Shown here: in pieces, positions 52,401-64,000 of the stretch
Numbering within the stretch: the first letter of the stretch is position 1
How the letters are laid out: every line of letters starts with the position of its first letter
From: Salvator merianae
Lineage: Eukaryota; Chordata; Lepidosauria; Squamata; Teiidae
DNA length: 64,000 bases
Direction: 5' to 3'
NCBI GenBank assembly: GCA_003586115.2
Contig: QVOM02000116.1
Coordinates: 35,863,946 to 35,927,945, forward strand
Made by a program: the position numbers and the translations under genes
Notes under the pieces: model-generated
Told to the model about the DNA's origin: nothing
Seen by the model: only the letters and a program-made list of their open reading frames with translations
Databases searched by the model: none

Positions 52401-53531
52401 TAATTAAAGAAATGCAAAAGAAAAAGAAGAATAATCATAAAAGTAAGCACTGAGGGCTCTATGCCAAAGAATTCTTTAGCAAAGGAGAAAACTAGAATCA
52501 TAGGACCAACAGGGTGGCATTTATTTCCTCTGCCAAGAAAACTTCACTTTGCTAAGAAAATTCCACCTGTCAGGAGACCTCTAGCACTTGGTATACTGTG
52601 AAAGTGAAGTGTGCTTCAGATACATTTGTCTTCACCTTATCCCCAGTGACATGCAACAACCGAAGGGGCTGGCCAAGAGAAAATGCGGCCCTTGTTCTAA
52701 ATAAGGTTCATCCAGCCTCTTTTAAATACTTGGCAGGGGGGAAAATACTCTCATTCAAGTAATTCTTTGTAGGTGAAGACATCTGAGTCCTATCTAATAA
52801 CTGAGGTGAAACAAACTGAAAACCAGAACTTTGTTTTCGAAAATTCATTTTTACTGGCAGTTGCATATCTGTGTAATTTCATCTTTTCAGTTTCATCCAA
52901 GTGCATTTGTCTTATCTTGTATGACCTCCTTCTACAGAAATGTACCTATAACCAGTGTTAGTTGGCAACAGTGGGAACCAGCTGTACTAGCTGGTGATGG
53001 TGGAAACTATAATCTAAAGCCCCTGGCAGACGCCAAGACGGTGATGGCTCATTATTCTCAGTGACTGATCTGCACATACCTTTACTTTGATGTTAACTTG
53101 ATGGCAATCTGAATAATTTGAATTATGGTATACTTTCTTCAAGGAGGCTTACCTATTATCTACTAGAGATGCGATGAGCTGAGCTTGCTCTCAAACAGAG
53201 TCAGGCATTGAATATCCAGTTAACCCTGAAGATAAGCCAAACTTTGCCAGGTTCAGCAACCCAGTCCAACAGGCCTCATTAATAGGCCATAGTGGCCTTT
53301 ATGGCCACCACATACCCTTCATGAGCCATCAAATGACAAAAAGCAGCCATAAAAGGTGACTGGTGTCCTCCCATTTAGGTGAATTGAACAAGCAGAGCCC
53401 AACAAGACACCCTGAACCAGCTCAGTAATACAAGGGCTTGGCTTGATGCACGTCAAGAATCTGTCACTGGGCTTGTTCACATCTGTGCTTTTTTCAGTCT
53501 CAAAGGTATAATTATTTGCCCACACCTAAAT

Positions 53532-53660
53532 CAAGAATGACCAAACTATTGTCCTCCAGAACATCCATTTCTTTCATTCCTTTCCACTGGTCAGACTAGT
53601 TGTAGCTCATGAAAGTTGTAGCTTTGTAATATCTGGAGGACTATAATTTGGTCACCCCTG
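53532..53660. mobile_element. hAT-like MITE (CAGGGGTGACCAAA type)
   Basis: The right end reads inward as CAGGGGTGACCAAATTATAG and the left end as CAAGAATGACCAAACTATTG, followed on both sides by TCCTCCAGA. The inner arms carry AGTTGTAGCTCATGAAAGTT. This is a common interspersed element of reptile genomes, as I recall. The 8-bp flanks do not match, so the duplication has decayed. Confidence 0.7.
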
Positions 53661-54114
53661 TTCTACCTTGCTATTAACATATTGTTGTGCTATCACCAGT
53701 ATTTTTTGCTATTCTGTTATTTTACTGTATGATACAGCAAACTTTCATTATTTGCAGGTGTGCTTGCAAGACCTATCTATCTCTGAGGGAGCTTTTTGAA
53801 AGCTTTCAAGTTTTAATTGTGATACCGACATTTTCAGGTTTTCAAACAGGGGTTGAAAAATTGCTACTTTCAGGTCTCTTATTATTCCTGACTTTCCATA
53901 TCTACTGTAGCAACACTAGACCCCATTGTATAAATTTTCGAATAAACATTGTGAGCTGTCACTGAAAGAACTGTTTGAATCTTTTTAAGATATTACCATT
54001 TTTTAAAACAAGTTTAATATTGTAAGAGTGTTCGTGGTCCTGTTATACTTTCTATGCATCTCTTAAACTCTAGAAAAAAGCCAAGCCAAGCTCTATTACC
54101 TTCAGGGTTAATGT

Positions 54115-55010
54115 TTCTAAGCAGAAAGAGGCAGGTTCTGTCCTGGATTGGTTACTGGCCAAAGGACAGGAAACACAAAATACAGTAATAATAAATGAAC
54201 AATTCTCAGAATGGAAAGAAGTAAAAAGTCCCCCTTCCCAAGGTTCAGTACTGGGAACTGTGCTTTACAATTTAGTCATAAATGATCTAGAAGTGACAGT
54301 AAGCAGAGACAGCAACGTTTGCTGCCAACACCAAATTACCCAGGGTAGTGAAAACTGAAAGAGCTGTGAAGAGCTCCAGAGGGATCTCTTGACATTGGGT
54401 GAGTAGACAACCAAGTGGCAAATGTGCATCAGTCTTACTAAGTGCAAGGTGAGGCTCACTGGAGCAAAAAATCCTGACAACACCTATAAATTGAGAGAGT
54501 CCGAGCTTTCCATTGTCAGATCAGGAACAGGATATTGGAATTCTGCTGGAAAGCTCAATGAAGGAGTCAACCCAGTGCTCAGCAGCAGTGAAAAAAGCAA
54601 ATTCAATGCTAAAGATAAGTAAGAAGGTGAGGCCATATTGTGTACAATTCTTGTCACCACAGCTCAGGAAGGATATTCTAGAACTGGAAAAAGTGCAGAT
54701 AAAGACAACCAGGATGATCAGGGGGCTGGAACGCCTTGCTTATGACATCAGTGTCTAGGCCTATTCAGCCCTGAAAAACAGTATTTAAGAGAAGACCTGA
54801 CTGAAGTTCCTCTACCAACACTAGAACCAGGGGCACTCTATGAAGTGATAGGAAGGAATTAGGAACAACAAGGGGAAGTATTTTTCTAACCCAGCATCTC
54901 ATTGGTTTATAGAATTTATTATCAGAAGAGACAGTGACAGTCATCAGCCTAGATGGCTCTAAGAAAAGACTGGACAAATTCATGGAGGATAAATGTCTCT
55001 TATGAGGGGC
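54115..55010 (+). mobile_element. CR1 LINE, reverse transcriptase C-terminus and 3' UTR
   Basis: Plus-strand pieces spell the CR1 reverse transcriptase from PSQGSVLG and VINDLE (about 54.24-54.29 kb). They continue through the region equivalent to FADDTKL (here FAANTKL near 54.32 kb), then GAKNPDNTYKL near 54.47 kb, AAVKKANSML near 54.57 kb and LELEKVQIKTTRMIRGLERL near 54.68 kb. The 3' UTR follows with a GTTTATAGAATTTATTATCA then GGACAAATTCATGGAGGA pattern. Several frameshifts are present. Loss of both catalytic aspartates marks it as dead. Confidence 0.9.
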
Positions 55011-58000
55011 CAATTTTCCTTCACCAATTCAAATCATGGATAGAACTAGACAATGAGAATGAGAACTGTCTTCTCTCATTGACTAGAACTGCTACACCTT
55101 TGCATCTGCAACCAATCATCACCATGCCCTTCTCCCAAGTACTTTTATAACGTTTCAGCCTCAAAAGGAATGTAAATGTTGCCACAAGCTATCATTACCA
55201 GTTATCTATAGCAAAGCATGCAATATTATCCTCAGTGTAATACAACAATTCCTTTTAAACTTAAGACCTGTAATGAAATCAGGGATCACTTAAATTAGAA
55301 GAGCTTAATGGCTTCATCTGATCTCCATCAGTGCTCAGGGCACAAAATTTCATAGCAGCAGCTCCTGTGTGGTTTTGTTTTTTCTTTTTAGCTTTCCTTT
55401 TTTATACAAGAGAGTATAAAAACAGTAATTTGAAATACACAGGTACTTCAATTTATTACAACTAATTCATTTCACCTAAACAAACACATAAAACATTTTT
55501 AGATGCTGATTAGTTATGCTGGTATGGGTGTCTCCAACTAAGCAATTATCATTAAAAATTGATATAAAGTGGAATTCTATTGAAGGCAGCATTTGCCTTT
55601 CATAATAACAGAAAGCATACCATGTCAAAAATCTGAAATGTTTTACTTCTTCACAAAAAGTATGTTGCAGTGAGGTCAAGATTTTGTTCGGGTGCTTCAG
55701 CAATGATTGGTGTGCAGGACTTCTTAGAAAAGTGGGTAACAATTTTCACTGCGTTCAAATATTCATGAAAATTATTACAAAATGATGGCAAGATGGTATA
55801 GAACTAGAGAAAGACATCATAAAATGATCGTAAAGCTTATGATAAGTGTTGAACAAGTACTGGCAGTGTTTTTTTAATACATGGTATCTGCGCAATAAGG
55901 CAAAAATATATCACAAATAAGCAATGGAGTAAGGAATAACAAAAATTCAATTCAATTTAGATCTTGTTTTTCTTCTGCTAATACCAAGTAAGTTCTGTAC
56001 AGTAAAGAGAATCCATACTAGTTTATCATGCTAAGTAGAGAAAAAGTTTGATCACTTGCATAACAAAAGATACACCACATGAAATTATTGCAAAACTACC
56101 TGTTTAAAAGTAAACATTTGTGTTTTTTTCTTTGTCAATTTTCTTTCCTAAATTTTATAAAACTTTTCAGATTAAATACCGAATAAGGCATTCAACAGCT
56201 CTTTATATAGCTCTAGCAAGTATGACCGATTTGTCTTTACAATATTACATCACAAAATTTTACCGAGGCTGAAGAATCAATGCTCCTTAGACTGGATGCA
56301 AATAATAAGAAAAGCCCACAGCAGATATGATTACTAATTCAGTAGATTACTAGACTACTTAATTCCTGGATAGTCACTATGATAAAGCTACTTTACCAGT
56401 TTCACAGCTTCACTCCATCTTTTTCCACTGTCCAAACTCTTTTATCTACATAAGAGTCCTACAACCCTGGATGGCAATCCTTCCAGACTAGAAATTCCTA
56501 CTTCCTTCTTCTCGTGACTTGCATGATTGTATGATTAATGAATTGCAGAAATTGAACTAATGTTTAAAAACAAGTACTCACTGACAAATATGGTCTTTTC
56601 TTATTGGTATAATTTATTGCTAGTGATATTGTATGAATGAGCACTCTATGACTCCAACCTCTGATATTATTAAAAGACATAAGACAGCAGTGATGGATAA
56701 TATAAACCCCAAGCTTGAAAAGCAAGGTAGACTTCAGTATGAAGGTATAGCACCCAAAACAACAGTCCTCAATTTAAAGAATGTCAACCTTGCACATAAA
56801 AACAATTCACTTAGTTTGGAGAAGCCAGTGCAAAGAGCTTCATTAAGGAGACAGTGAATCTATGCCGTAGTCTATTCAGGACAAAGTTGTATAATGCATA
56901 AAGCCAAACTAACTGATGCGCTCCGAACACAAATAATGAACAATGTTTGTAGTATCTGCACGTGAAGCATCTAACAAATAAATAAGATCTGAAAGAACAT
57001 GATGTATGTTTAACTGAAACACGTTTTCACAAACCAATTCATATAAGCAAATTCAAATGAAGGCATGTGGAGACAAATGCAACAAATAAGCAAAAAAGTG
57101 CATGTGAATATTAGCCTTCTGGTGCAGTTTTAATTTTCACTAACAGATGCTGGCAATAGTACTTCTTTGCCTTGGCAACTGTGATCGGATAAGTGAGCCA
57201 TGCTCTCTATGGCTTTTTCAGAGTGTTCATTTTGACACCCACAGGTTCTCCAACTGTCAGCATCAAGAGGCACTATGAGATAATGGCCTGCATAACAGAC
57301 TGCCTTTCTCTATTTAAAGCTGACATCATGGACCAGTTATAACATAGAAATTCCCTGAGGGAATGCTTTTGATATTATTCCTGTATAGAAAGACACACAA
57401 AAACCCTGAATAGTTAATAGGAGTACACAATACGCTTGCACAATGGAAGATATACGAATAGCAGTTTCAAGCAAAATCAACAAAAGCATACATGTTGAAG
57501 GGAAAAGTTGAACAGTTGCCAAAAGGTGACTCTAGTGTCTTTTTTACTGAAACAGCAGTGCAAAATTTTGAAAATGGAATCTTTCCCATGTAAGCCCCTG
57601 CATGAAGCTTATTCTCTGAAGAAAACATTAATCTCAGCAAAAGGGAGGATTAGCAAGGAGATATCAGGGGTGTTCTATGCTTGGAAGAAAGAAATAAGCA
57701 ACTACTCTCCAGAACTGGACTAAAATAGGGAGCAGAAATTAAGAGGTCCTTGATATTTCTGCAAACTGAAGACTAAAATCTGAGACTTCAGCAATCAAAA
57801 AGAGTCAGCATGTCACATACTGCCATTTAGAAAAGAGCAAATATGTGGCAAATGCAGTTACCAACTATTAATTTAAATTGATCTATACAATGCAAAAATA
57901 CAAGTGGGCTACGTTCTCTTCCTAATTTTTGCCAGAATTCAAGACTTCCAGGAATGCTGGACCTCTTCCTCGGGTCCTTCTGCCAGTACTGGGAGATCAA

Positions 58001-58166
58001 AAAGATACTGCCTCCTTAAGATTGCTTAGAATGTTTTGTTCTCCCTTAACTGGATTGTTCTGCACTAAAGTCTGATAAGACCCTCAAGATTTTGGTGTTC
58101 ACCTCCTAACAAAAAAGAAACTGGTCTTGAACATTATCAGCATTTAATTACACAATACATTTATTG

Positions 58167-58306
58167 CAGCAGCGGCCCGTGCCTTTAAGGGCGGGTGTTC
58201 GCACGTGTGCCATGGACCTGCTGTGTCAGTACGGAGGCTCGGAGGCCCCGCGAACAACCATGGCACACGCACGAACACCCGCCCTTAAAGGCACAGGCCA
58301 CCGCTG
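58167..58306. mobile_element. hAT-type MITE with 8-bp target-site duplication
   Basis: A 140-bp GC-rich inverted repeat. The left end is CAGCAGCGGCCCGTGCC and the right end GGCCACCGCTG. The arms include TTTAAGGGCGGGTGTTCG and CCATGG, mirrored. It is flanked by perfect 8-bp direct repeats ATTTATTG at 58159-58166 and 58307-58314. Eight-base duplications and CAG-type ends are the hallmark of hAT elements. Confidence 0.92.
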
Positions 58307-58780
58307 ATTTATTGTGGAGAAACTTCAGTGATAGAAGTTCGTGCATAGTAATGCCTGAAGACACATAGGTCATTGACACTAGTAGGAATTGTCCATAGTA
58401 AGAGTGAATGAAACAAACTTTCCATTTTAAAAGTAATACATTTTCTCAACAGGAAGCTATATTATGCAATAAAGTATACTAGTTTGCAACTGAATACTGC
58501 AAAATATTTACATAACCTAGTGGCATAACCAAACCCTTTTTCAGATAGACCCCAACCCTCTGCACTGCAGAATTATTTGCAGTTAAGAGGCAGTGTCTAC
58601 AATTAAGAATATTTAGCAATATCAATTGAAGGGTATTGCACTCTGATATATCTTCACAAGGAAGCAACTCTCAAGCATTAACCCTACCTATTCTGCCCCC
58701 AATACTATCCCACTGTTCTCTGCCCAACCAAACACAATGGACCACAGTCACTATTTATACCAAGAAACCATAAAGTTTAT

Positions 58781-59915
58781 ATGCTTTCAGTTTTTCTACT
58801 GCACATCCAAGAAAATAACCAGCAGCTATTTACACTCAGTTACCATCTAACTGAGCATTTGGAAAATGAGGTCAAGGAGGCATTCAAAAAGGAAACGGTA
58901 GTTATAAAAGGAGACTTCAACTACCTTCACATAGACTGGGCGAACTTTTGTTTACTGCATGAGACACAGATAGAATTCCTAGATATGCTAGAGGATTGTT
59001 CCTTAAAGCAGATTGTTGTGGATCCAAACAGGGGAAAGGGGATCCTGGACCTCATCCTAGCTAATGCTCAGGATCTGGTAAAAGACAATACTGTGGCCAA
59101 TTCAATAGGGAAACCTGACCACAATGTGGTAACATTCAACTTAAATAAAGATAGTAAATGACAACACCAAATTATTCAGGGTAGTGAAAACTGAAAGAGA
59201 TTGTGAAGAGCTCCACAGGGATCTTTCGACATTGGGTGAGTGAGAAACCAAGTGGCAAATGAGCTTCAACTTAGTAATTGAAAAATGATGCACACTGTCG
59301 TAAGGAATCCCAATTATACCTATGAACTGACAGAAGCTGAGCTTTCTGTGACAGAATAGGAAAGGGACCTAGGAGTTCAGGTGGACAGCTCAATGAAGGT
59401 GTTGTTCAGTGTGCAGCAGCAGTGAAAAAAGCAAATTCAATGTTAGGACATAGAAAATATAATCAACAAATGTCACTGTTTATAAATCTATGGTGAAGCC
59501 ACATTTGGAATACTGTCTACAATTCTAGTCACCAGACCTCAAGGAGGATATGGTGGAACTGGAGAAAGTACAGAAAACGGCAACCAAAACGATCAGGGTT
59601 CTGGAACACCTCTCTTACAAGATCAGATTACAATATCTACGCCTCTTCAGCCTTGAAAGACAGCATTTAAGAAGTGACCTAGTTGAAGTATATAAAATCG
59701 TGCGTAGTATGGGAAACTACATTAGGCTACATTAGGCACTCTATGAAGCTGATAGGCAGGAGAGTTAGGATCAACAACAGGAGGGATCGTTGCACCCAGG
59801 GCCATCTATCTACGGAATTTACTACCAGAAGCAGTGACAGCAACCAGCCTGAAGAGCTTTTAAAAGGGTTAGACAAATTCATGGAGGACAGGTATATCAA
59901 TGGATACTAGTGACT
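58781..59915 (+). mobile_element. CR1 LINE with internal deletion
   Basis: The 5' part (58781-59160) encodes a CR1 endonuclease segment with VVIKGDFNYLHIDW, the Asp-Phe-Asn active-site block, then GILDLILANAQDLV and KPDHNVVTF. It then jumps directly at about 59160 to the DNTKLFRV region of the reverse transcriptase. It continues through LEKVQKTATKTIRVLEHLSY (about 59.56-59.62 kb) to the 3' UTR with CTACGGAATTTACTACCAGA and GACAAATTCATGGAGGACAG. Most of the reverse transcriptase, perhaps more than 1 kb, is missing between these parts. The later half is clearly alignable to the copy at 54.3-55.0 kb. Confidence 0.9.
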
Positions 59916-60039
59916 TGATAATGTATCAGACAAAAGTTAGAGGTCGGTATAAGGTCATATGGATTATTATTTTTAAAGGAGGAACTTGAAGGATAAAAGC
60001 AAAACAAATTAGTCTTAATTGTACACTTAAGAAATTGTA

Positions 60040-60200
60040 AAATTTTATTTTTGCATTTATATTCCTCCTTTTCTCTGAAATGTTCACAGCAGCAAAAATC
60101 CCCCAGCTCCATTTTCTCCTCACAACAACACTTGTAACAGTAAGAATGAGAGCCAGTGACTACCCCAAGGTCATCCAGTGAGTTTCCATAGCAAAGTAGA
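60040..60200 (-). mobile_element. SINE fragment, antisense
   Basis: TTTATATTCCTCCTTTTCTC, then TCTCCTCACAACAACACTTG and CCCCAAGGTCATCCAGTGAG follow the order of a common reptile tRNA-SINE read backwards. The part equivalent to the tRNA head is decayed. Confidence 0.55.
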
Positions 60201-61526
60201 ACCTCTAGAACCTTCTAGCCATCATATCATTGTATCACTCCATACTACTCTTCTGGGTCACAATTCTGCTTTACACTGTTGGGATCAACAATGAATAAGC
60301 ACTAACAATTTAATGATTTGAGCAAGAACTGTATCCTAACATTATAAAATGAACTTGTCTTTACAACTATAATACAGTTTCCAGTCCTTGACAAGCTTGG
60401 CATTTAACAACCACACTCCAAAGTAAACATAGGAAACCAGCTCCCTAGTGTCTGCATGCGCCCAGGGAATGTTAACACGGTACTCAGTTCTACAAAAACA
60501 TGAAAAGAAATTCAGCAGATAATAAGCACTTGAAGGGGAGAGGACCCAACAATGAATAGTAATATATAATCTACAAAACATGAAAGGAAGATCTAAAGTG
60601 AGCCTGCAGGAGTCTTTTACTGAAAGAGACATCAGATGACTAGCCCACAAATTGATGGCAATCATGTCAATTAAGTACCAAATTGCTTTGCCACTGTTTG
60701 AACAAGAAGCTTCCTCCATTCTTCTTTCTGCCCTCCCACATTCAAAGTGACCCAAGATCAAAGCTGAGCAGCTTTGTTTCAGAGACCTTTTAAACCTATA
60801 TAGATTCCACACATGAATTTATTTTCCTATTCAGAGCCTCACTTCAGACAGGAACAACAAAGTTTGAGAGCAGCGAAAGGCTGGCTGAAGGGAACTCAAT
60901 GCAGACTAGTTAGTATATTAACCAGTTTAAGAGCTAGTGTGGTGCTGCTGTAGCTTTGGACTGGCTCTTGAAAGGAAATTGTGGTTCAAATCCTAACTGT
61001 TTATTTGTCCTCTAGAGGCCATGGGAAATCTCAATAGGCCCAAAATCATGTGTCACTGCACAGTAACATCACTCCATGACACAACACAATGATACACAGT
61101 CCCAGGCTCTGAGAAGGCTGGGGGGGGGGGCAGCACAGAAGCAAGATGGGCAAAGGTGAGAACTCACCTTGATTCTAGAGCTAAGTTTGCTAATTGTTCT
61201 ACTCAGTGTTTCAAACGGCATTAACACCCCTACCTTGAAGATCTGTAACAGGATAACACAATCAAACCACGTATTATCTACATGGCACTATATTTGTATT
61301 GTAAAGTGTTTTTTAAATAAGTATTTAATTTAAAAAAAACACAATCAAACCACATAATACAGCTGTGCACACAGAGGTAGTCTATGTTTAATGGTGGCTT
61401 AGAGGAAACCTTTACAGTCTATATGTTTATGCCTTTGATCAATGTACATAAAAACAGCAAGATTCAGCAAATGACAACAAACATGATCTATGGTGCAGAG
61501 CTATATGATAAAATTATGCCAAAATT

Positions 61527-61832
61527 AGGCACGGTGGCACAGAAGGCTAACGCACTGATCTTTCAATAGGAGGATCGGAGTTCGAGGCCCCGGTCTGCCG
61601 TGTAGAGGGGATGAGCGCCCTCTACTGGCCTCTAGCTCCAGTCAACCTAGCTGTTCAAAAGCAAGTAATTGCAAGTAGATAAATCACATCACATTGTGTG
61701 ATGTGGAAGATAGACAGATGTAAGCCTTCGGGCGAAAAATAACCTTGCAAGCCACTTTGAGTCAGCTTCGGCTGAGAAAAACGGGGTATAAAAACCAAGT
61801 TGCTGTTGTTGTTGTTGTTCTTCTTCTTCTAT
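61527..61832 (+). mobile_element. tRNA-derived SINE (Sauria/ACA type)
   Basis: It opens with a tRNA-like head: box A TGGCACAGAAG at 61535-61545 and box B GTTCGAGGCCC at 61580-61590. The body has CAACCTAGCTGTTCAAAAGC then CAAGTAGATAAAT, shared with squamate Sauria/ACA SINEs as I recall. The 3' part is CAAGCCACTTTGAGTCAGC then CGGGGTATAAA and a (TTG)n(TTC)n tail. The head is too diverged in the anticodon arm to be a working tRNA. Confidence 0.85.
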
Positions 61833-64000
61833 GAGATCTATTTTACTGTGTCTGCTACACATGCCAACACACACGCTTTTCCACTACCTGGCACATCTCC
61901 AGCTATTCACTTGCAGTCTTTTGTCTTTTTATTTCCTTGCTCTGGATGTTTTTCTAGGAAACCAGAAACCACTTTTTAGGAAAAATTACACACTCATATT
62001 GCATATGTAACAATAAACAAGCACATATTTCAACAAGCCAAAGATGGTGTTGTACTTGAACATCATCATACTATCACATGGAGAAAGTTAACATTCACAA
62101 TGTACTACCAACTTACTTTTAACTAAGTGATGATGTTCTTAACAGACCCTTTTTGAACATGGTTGTGAGATCTGTTAACACACCTCAGTAATTCCTACTT
62201 TAAGCAATGTCAACATGTGTAAGAGGTCTGGGCCTGTAAAACAGCAAAGCATGCTTTTAGTAGTATGGTCTTCTGTTCCCCTTCAGATATCTAAGACAAA
62301 ATATGGCCCACGTCTTTGAGCCAGCTGATGGACTTAAGAGAAGAAAGAGATGAGGATGCTGACTTATCTTCAACTAGATTTTTTAAAATCCTTTGCATGT
62401 GTATTTTGGAATTAATATACAGCTCAATTCAAACCACTACTACAAAAGGATCTTTTCTGATTCTTTACAAATCTTTCTACTCTAACCACTTGCTACATTA
62501 CTTGAAATGCAGCTTCCTACAATAATAAATGGGTAGCTCACATCACTTGCATGAGGCGTGAATAGATATAACTCTTGACTATCAACAGGATTTCTGTATA
62601 AGGTTCAAGGCTCATAGAGTGAAACCCTCCATAACTTAGCATCTTATTCCATCTGCCTTTGTCTTTTTAAAAGTTCTTTTAAATAAAACAAATTACAGCA
62701 TTTTGAATTAAATGCCTTGGAAGCACTAACCATCTGGAATGGAACTGTGGCTAGCCCCTGACCCAAACCACACAGCTGGACAATAATTTCCATCTGCTCG
62801 AGCATTAGTGGTTTCAGGTAATGAAAGTAAGATTCCATAAACCTTCTGAGGACCATAGGTTAGCTATAGATTGCTTTACATAATAGTTGGTTGTCCCCCA
62901 AACTTTCCTCTTTCTTTCTTTGGATGTACAACTTATTAAATACAAAATAGCTTCACGTCAGTGATATTTTAACTTCTCTCCAATTCTGTATATGGTACTA
63001 TATAGTACATGCCTTAACTGACTTGTAAACACTCTTTTGCTAGCATTAAAAAAGGGGCTGAGACATGTTTTTTTCCCAAAAATCCAGAGCTGGTAATCTG
63101 CAAGAATTATATCTAAGTTTCTCTGGCTCTTACTCTTACTTTTTTTTTTTTCTTTTTAAATCTATGTAATAGTAGAAGCTTTCAACAAACATCAAATCAT
63201 ACTAAAGCAGTGAATCTGAGGATAGGCATAACTATGCAAGCTTAGCTAGTGCTGCCTGCTTTTATTTCCATCACAGCCTTACTGAATCCAAATGAACATG
63301 CTGGCAATGTTAACAGCTAGCCAAGTTCTGTACTTATCCAGCCTAGTTCTTGCTTGGCATCGTTTTCATTGACTTGCTCACACTTAGTAGGAATCATCTT
63401 CCCTCTTCCAAACATTTATTTTACTTAGAAAAGAGACTGAATCTGAAAGAAGGTTGGTAAAAATTTCAAAAGCAACAGGGAAGTTTGCTGTAACACCAAC
63501 AAGCAGAGAATTGTTTGTAAGAGAAAGCCAATACCTAAGAACTAAGAAATATTTCAGGAAGGGAACCATATTCAAAAATGCAGATGCTTTAAAATCACTA
63601 TCATAACTGAGAAAAATTAAAATATGGGGTTGCCATATTTTGCTTTATTTATTGTGAATCCTCAAATACTACAGACATTCTTCTTTGACTCACTCTGAAA
63701 CCACAAATTCCTCTTTCTGCATATTAACTAGATTTTTCAGGAATGCATATAGGTTTACTGACAACCCTACCAGAGAAGCTGTAATCCTTCAGATAGCTGC
63801 TGGGCTTCCACACTCTCAGATCACTAGTCAGGCTTGGTTAAGACTGACGGCACTCTTTTAGAGTCCTAAGCAGTGGGGGCACAATATTGGACATCCTATC
63901 ATATGACAAAACACAAGTCAACTGCTTTCAGAATAGAATTAAACACTTCACCAGTGTTTTTGGCATCCATAAACTGTCAAGCAGTATGAAGTTTTATTAA

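Larger units (their letters stand above)
26142..64000 (-). other. ARHGAP21: Partial 5' intron of ARHGAP21, at least 37.9 kb
   Basis: The sequence upstream of the first visible exon carries no recognisable exon for the expected N-terminal leader (an MATRRTG-type start). I therefore read it as one long phase-0 intron that runs off the window. It is a graveyard of CR1, L2 tails, SINEs and MITEs, listed separately. Long stretches (about 29.1-35.7, 38.1-40.7, 55.1-58.1 and 62.0-64.0 kb) hold nothing I can identify. Confidence 0.75.

Noticed and set aside
56633..56857. 74-codon plus-strand frame with a plausible amino-acid mix
   Set aside because: No family resemblance and no supporting splice signals; likely chance in AT-rich sequence.
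57508..57723. 71-codon plus-strand frame
   Set aside because: Length is within chance expectation, no homologue is recognised, and there is no splice or promoter context.
61527..61600. A functional tRNA gene
   Set aside because: Boxes A and B are present but the acceptor and anticodon stems do not pair properly, and SINE body sequence follows.

Overview
This window is vertebrate nuclear DNA, most likely from a squamate reptile (lizard or snake). It holds the 5' coding part of one gene on the minus strand, ARHGAP21 (a Rho GTPase-activating protein with an N-terminal PDZ domain). Five coding exons totalling 435 nt (145 codons, frame open throughout) can be joined by GT-AG introns. In transcription order they are 26141-25959, 24844-24820 (a 25-nt microexon), 9613-9521, 8888-8810 and 1410-1356. 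They encode the end of the N-terminal leader and essentially the whole PDZ domain. The start-codon exon was not found and should lie beyond 64000. The PH and RhoGAP exons should lie below position 1.

Everything else is intron: 1-1355 (partial), 1411-8809, 8889-9520, 9614-24819, 24845-25958 and 26142-64000 (partial, at least 37.9 kb). It is AT-rich and full of old transposon copies. The squamate assignment rests on their mix: CR1, L2 and L1 LINEs together, a Sauria/ACA-type tRNA SINE, many short L2-like 3' tails, and hAT and pogo/Tigger MITEs.

Region by region: 3.6-5.6 kb has a decayed pogo-like transposase fragment, a degenerate ~71-bp tandem repeat and a hairpin MITE. An L2 LINE 3' end lies at 7.3-8.15 kb. 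A possible solo LTR lies near 11.2-11.7 kb and a near-perfect palindrome at 12.1 kb. A 5'-truncated L1 ORF2 with a 10-bp target-site duplication fills 13.26-17.0 kb. The 26-64 kb intron holds CR1 fragments at 41.3, 47.4, 54.1 and 58.8 kb. It also holds hairpin MITEs at 28.2 and 47.4 kb, the latter nested in CR1, a 96-100-bp tandem repeat at 44 kb, a Tigger MITE at 51.1 kb, a hAT MITE with a perfect 8-bp duplication at 58.2 kb and a SINE with Pol III boxes at 61.5 kb.

I found no operon, CRISPR array, rRNA or functional tRNA gene, and no convincing new multi-gene system. The points most worth a second look are the microexon inside the PDZ, the hairpin MITE family and its nested insertion, the two tandem repeats, and the dated-by-structure L1 and hAT insertions.
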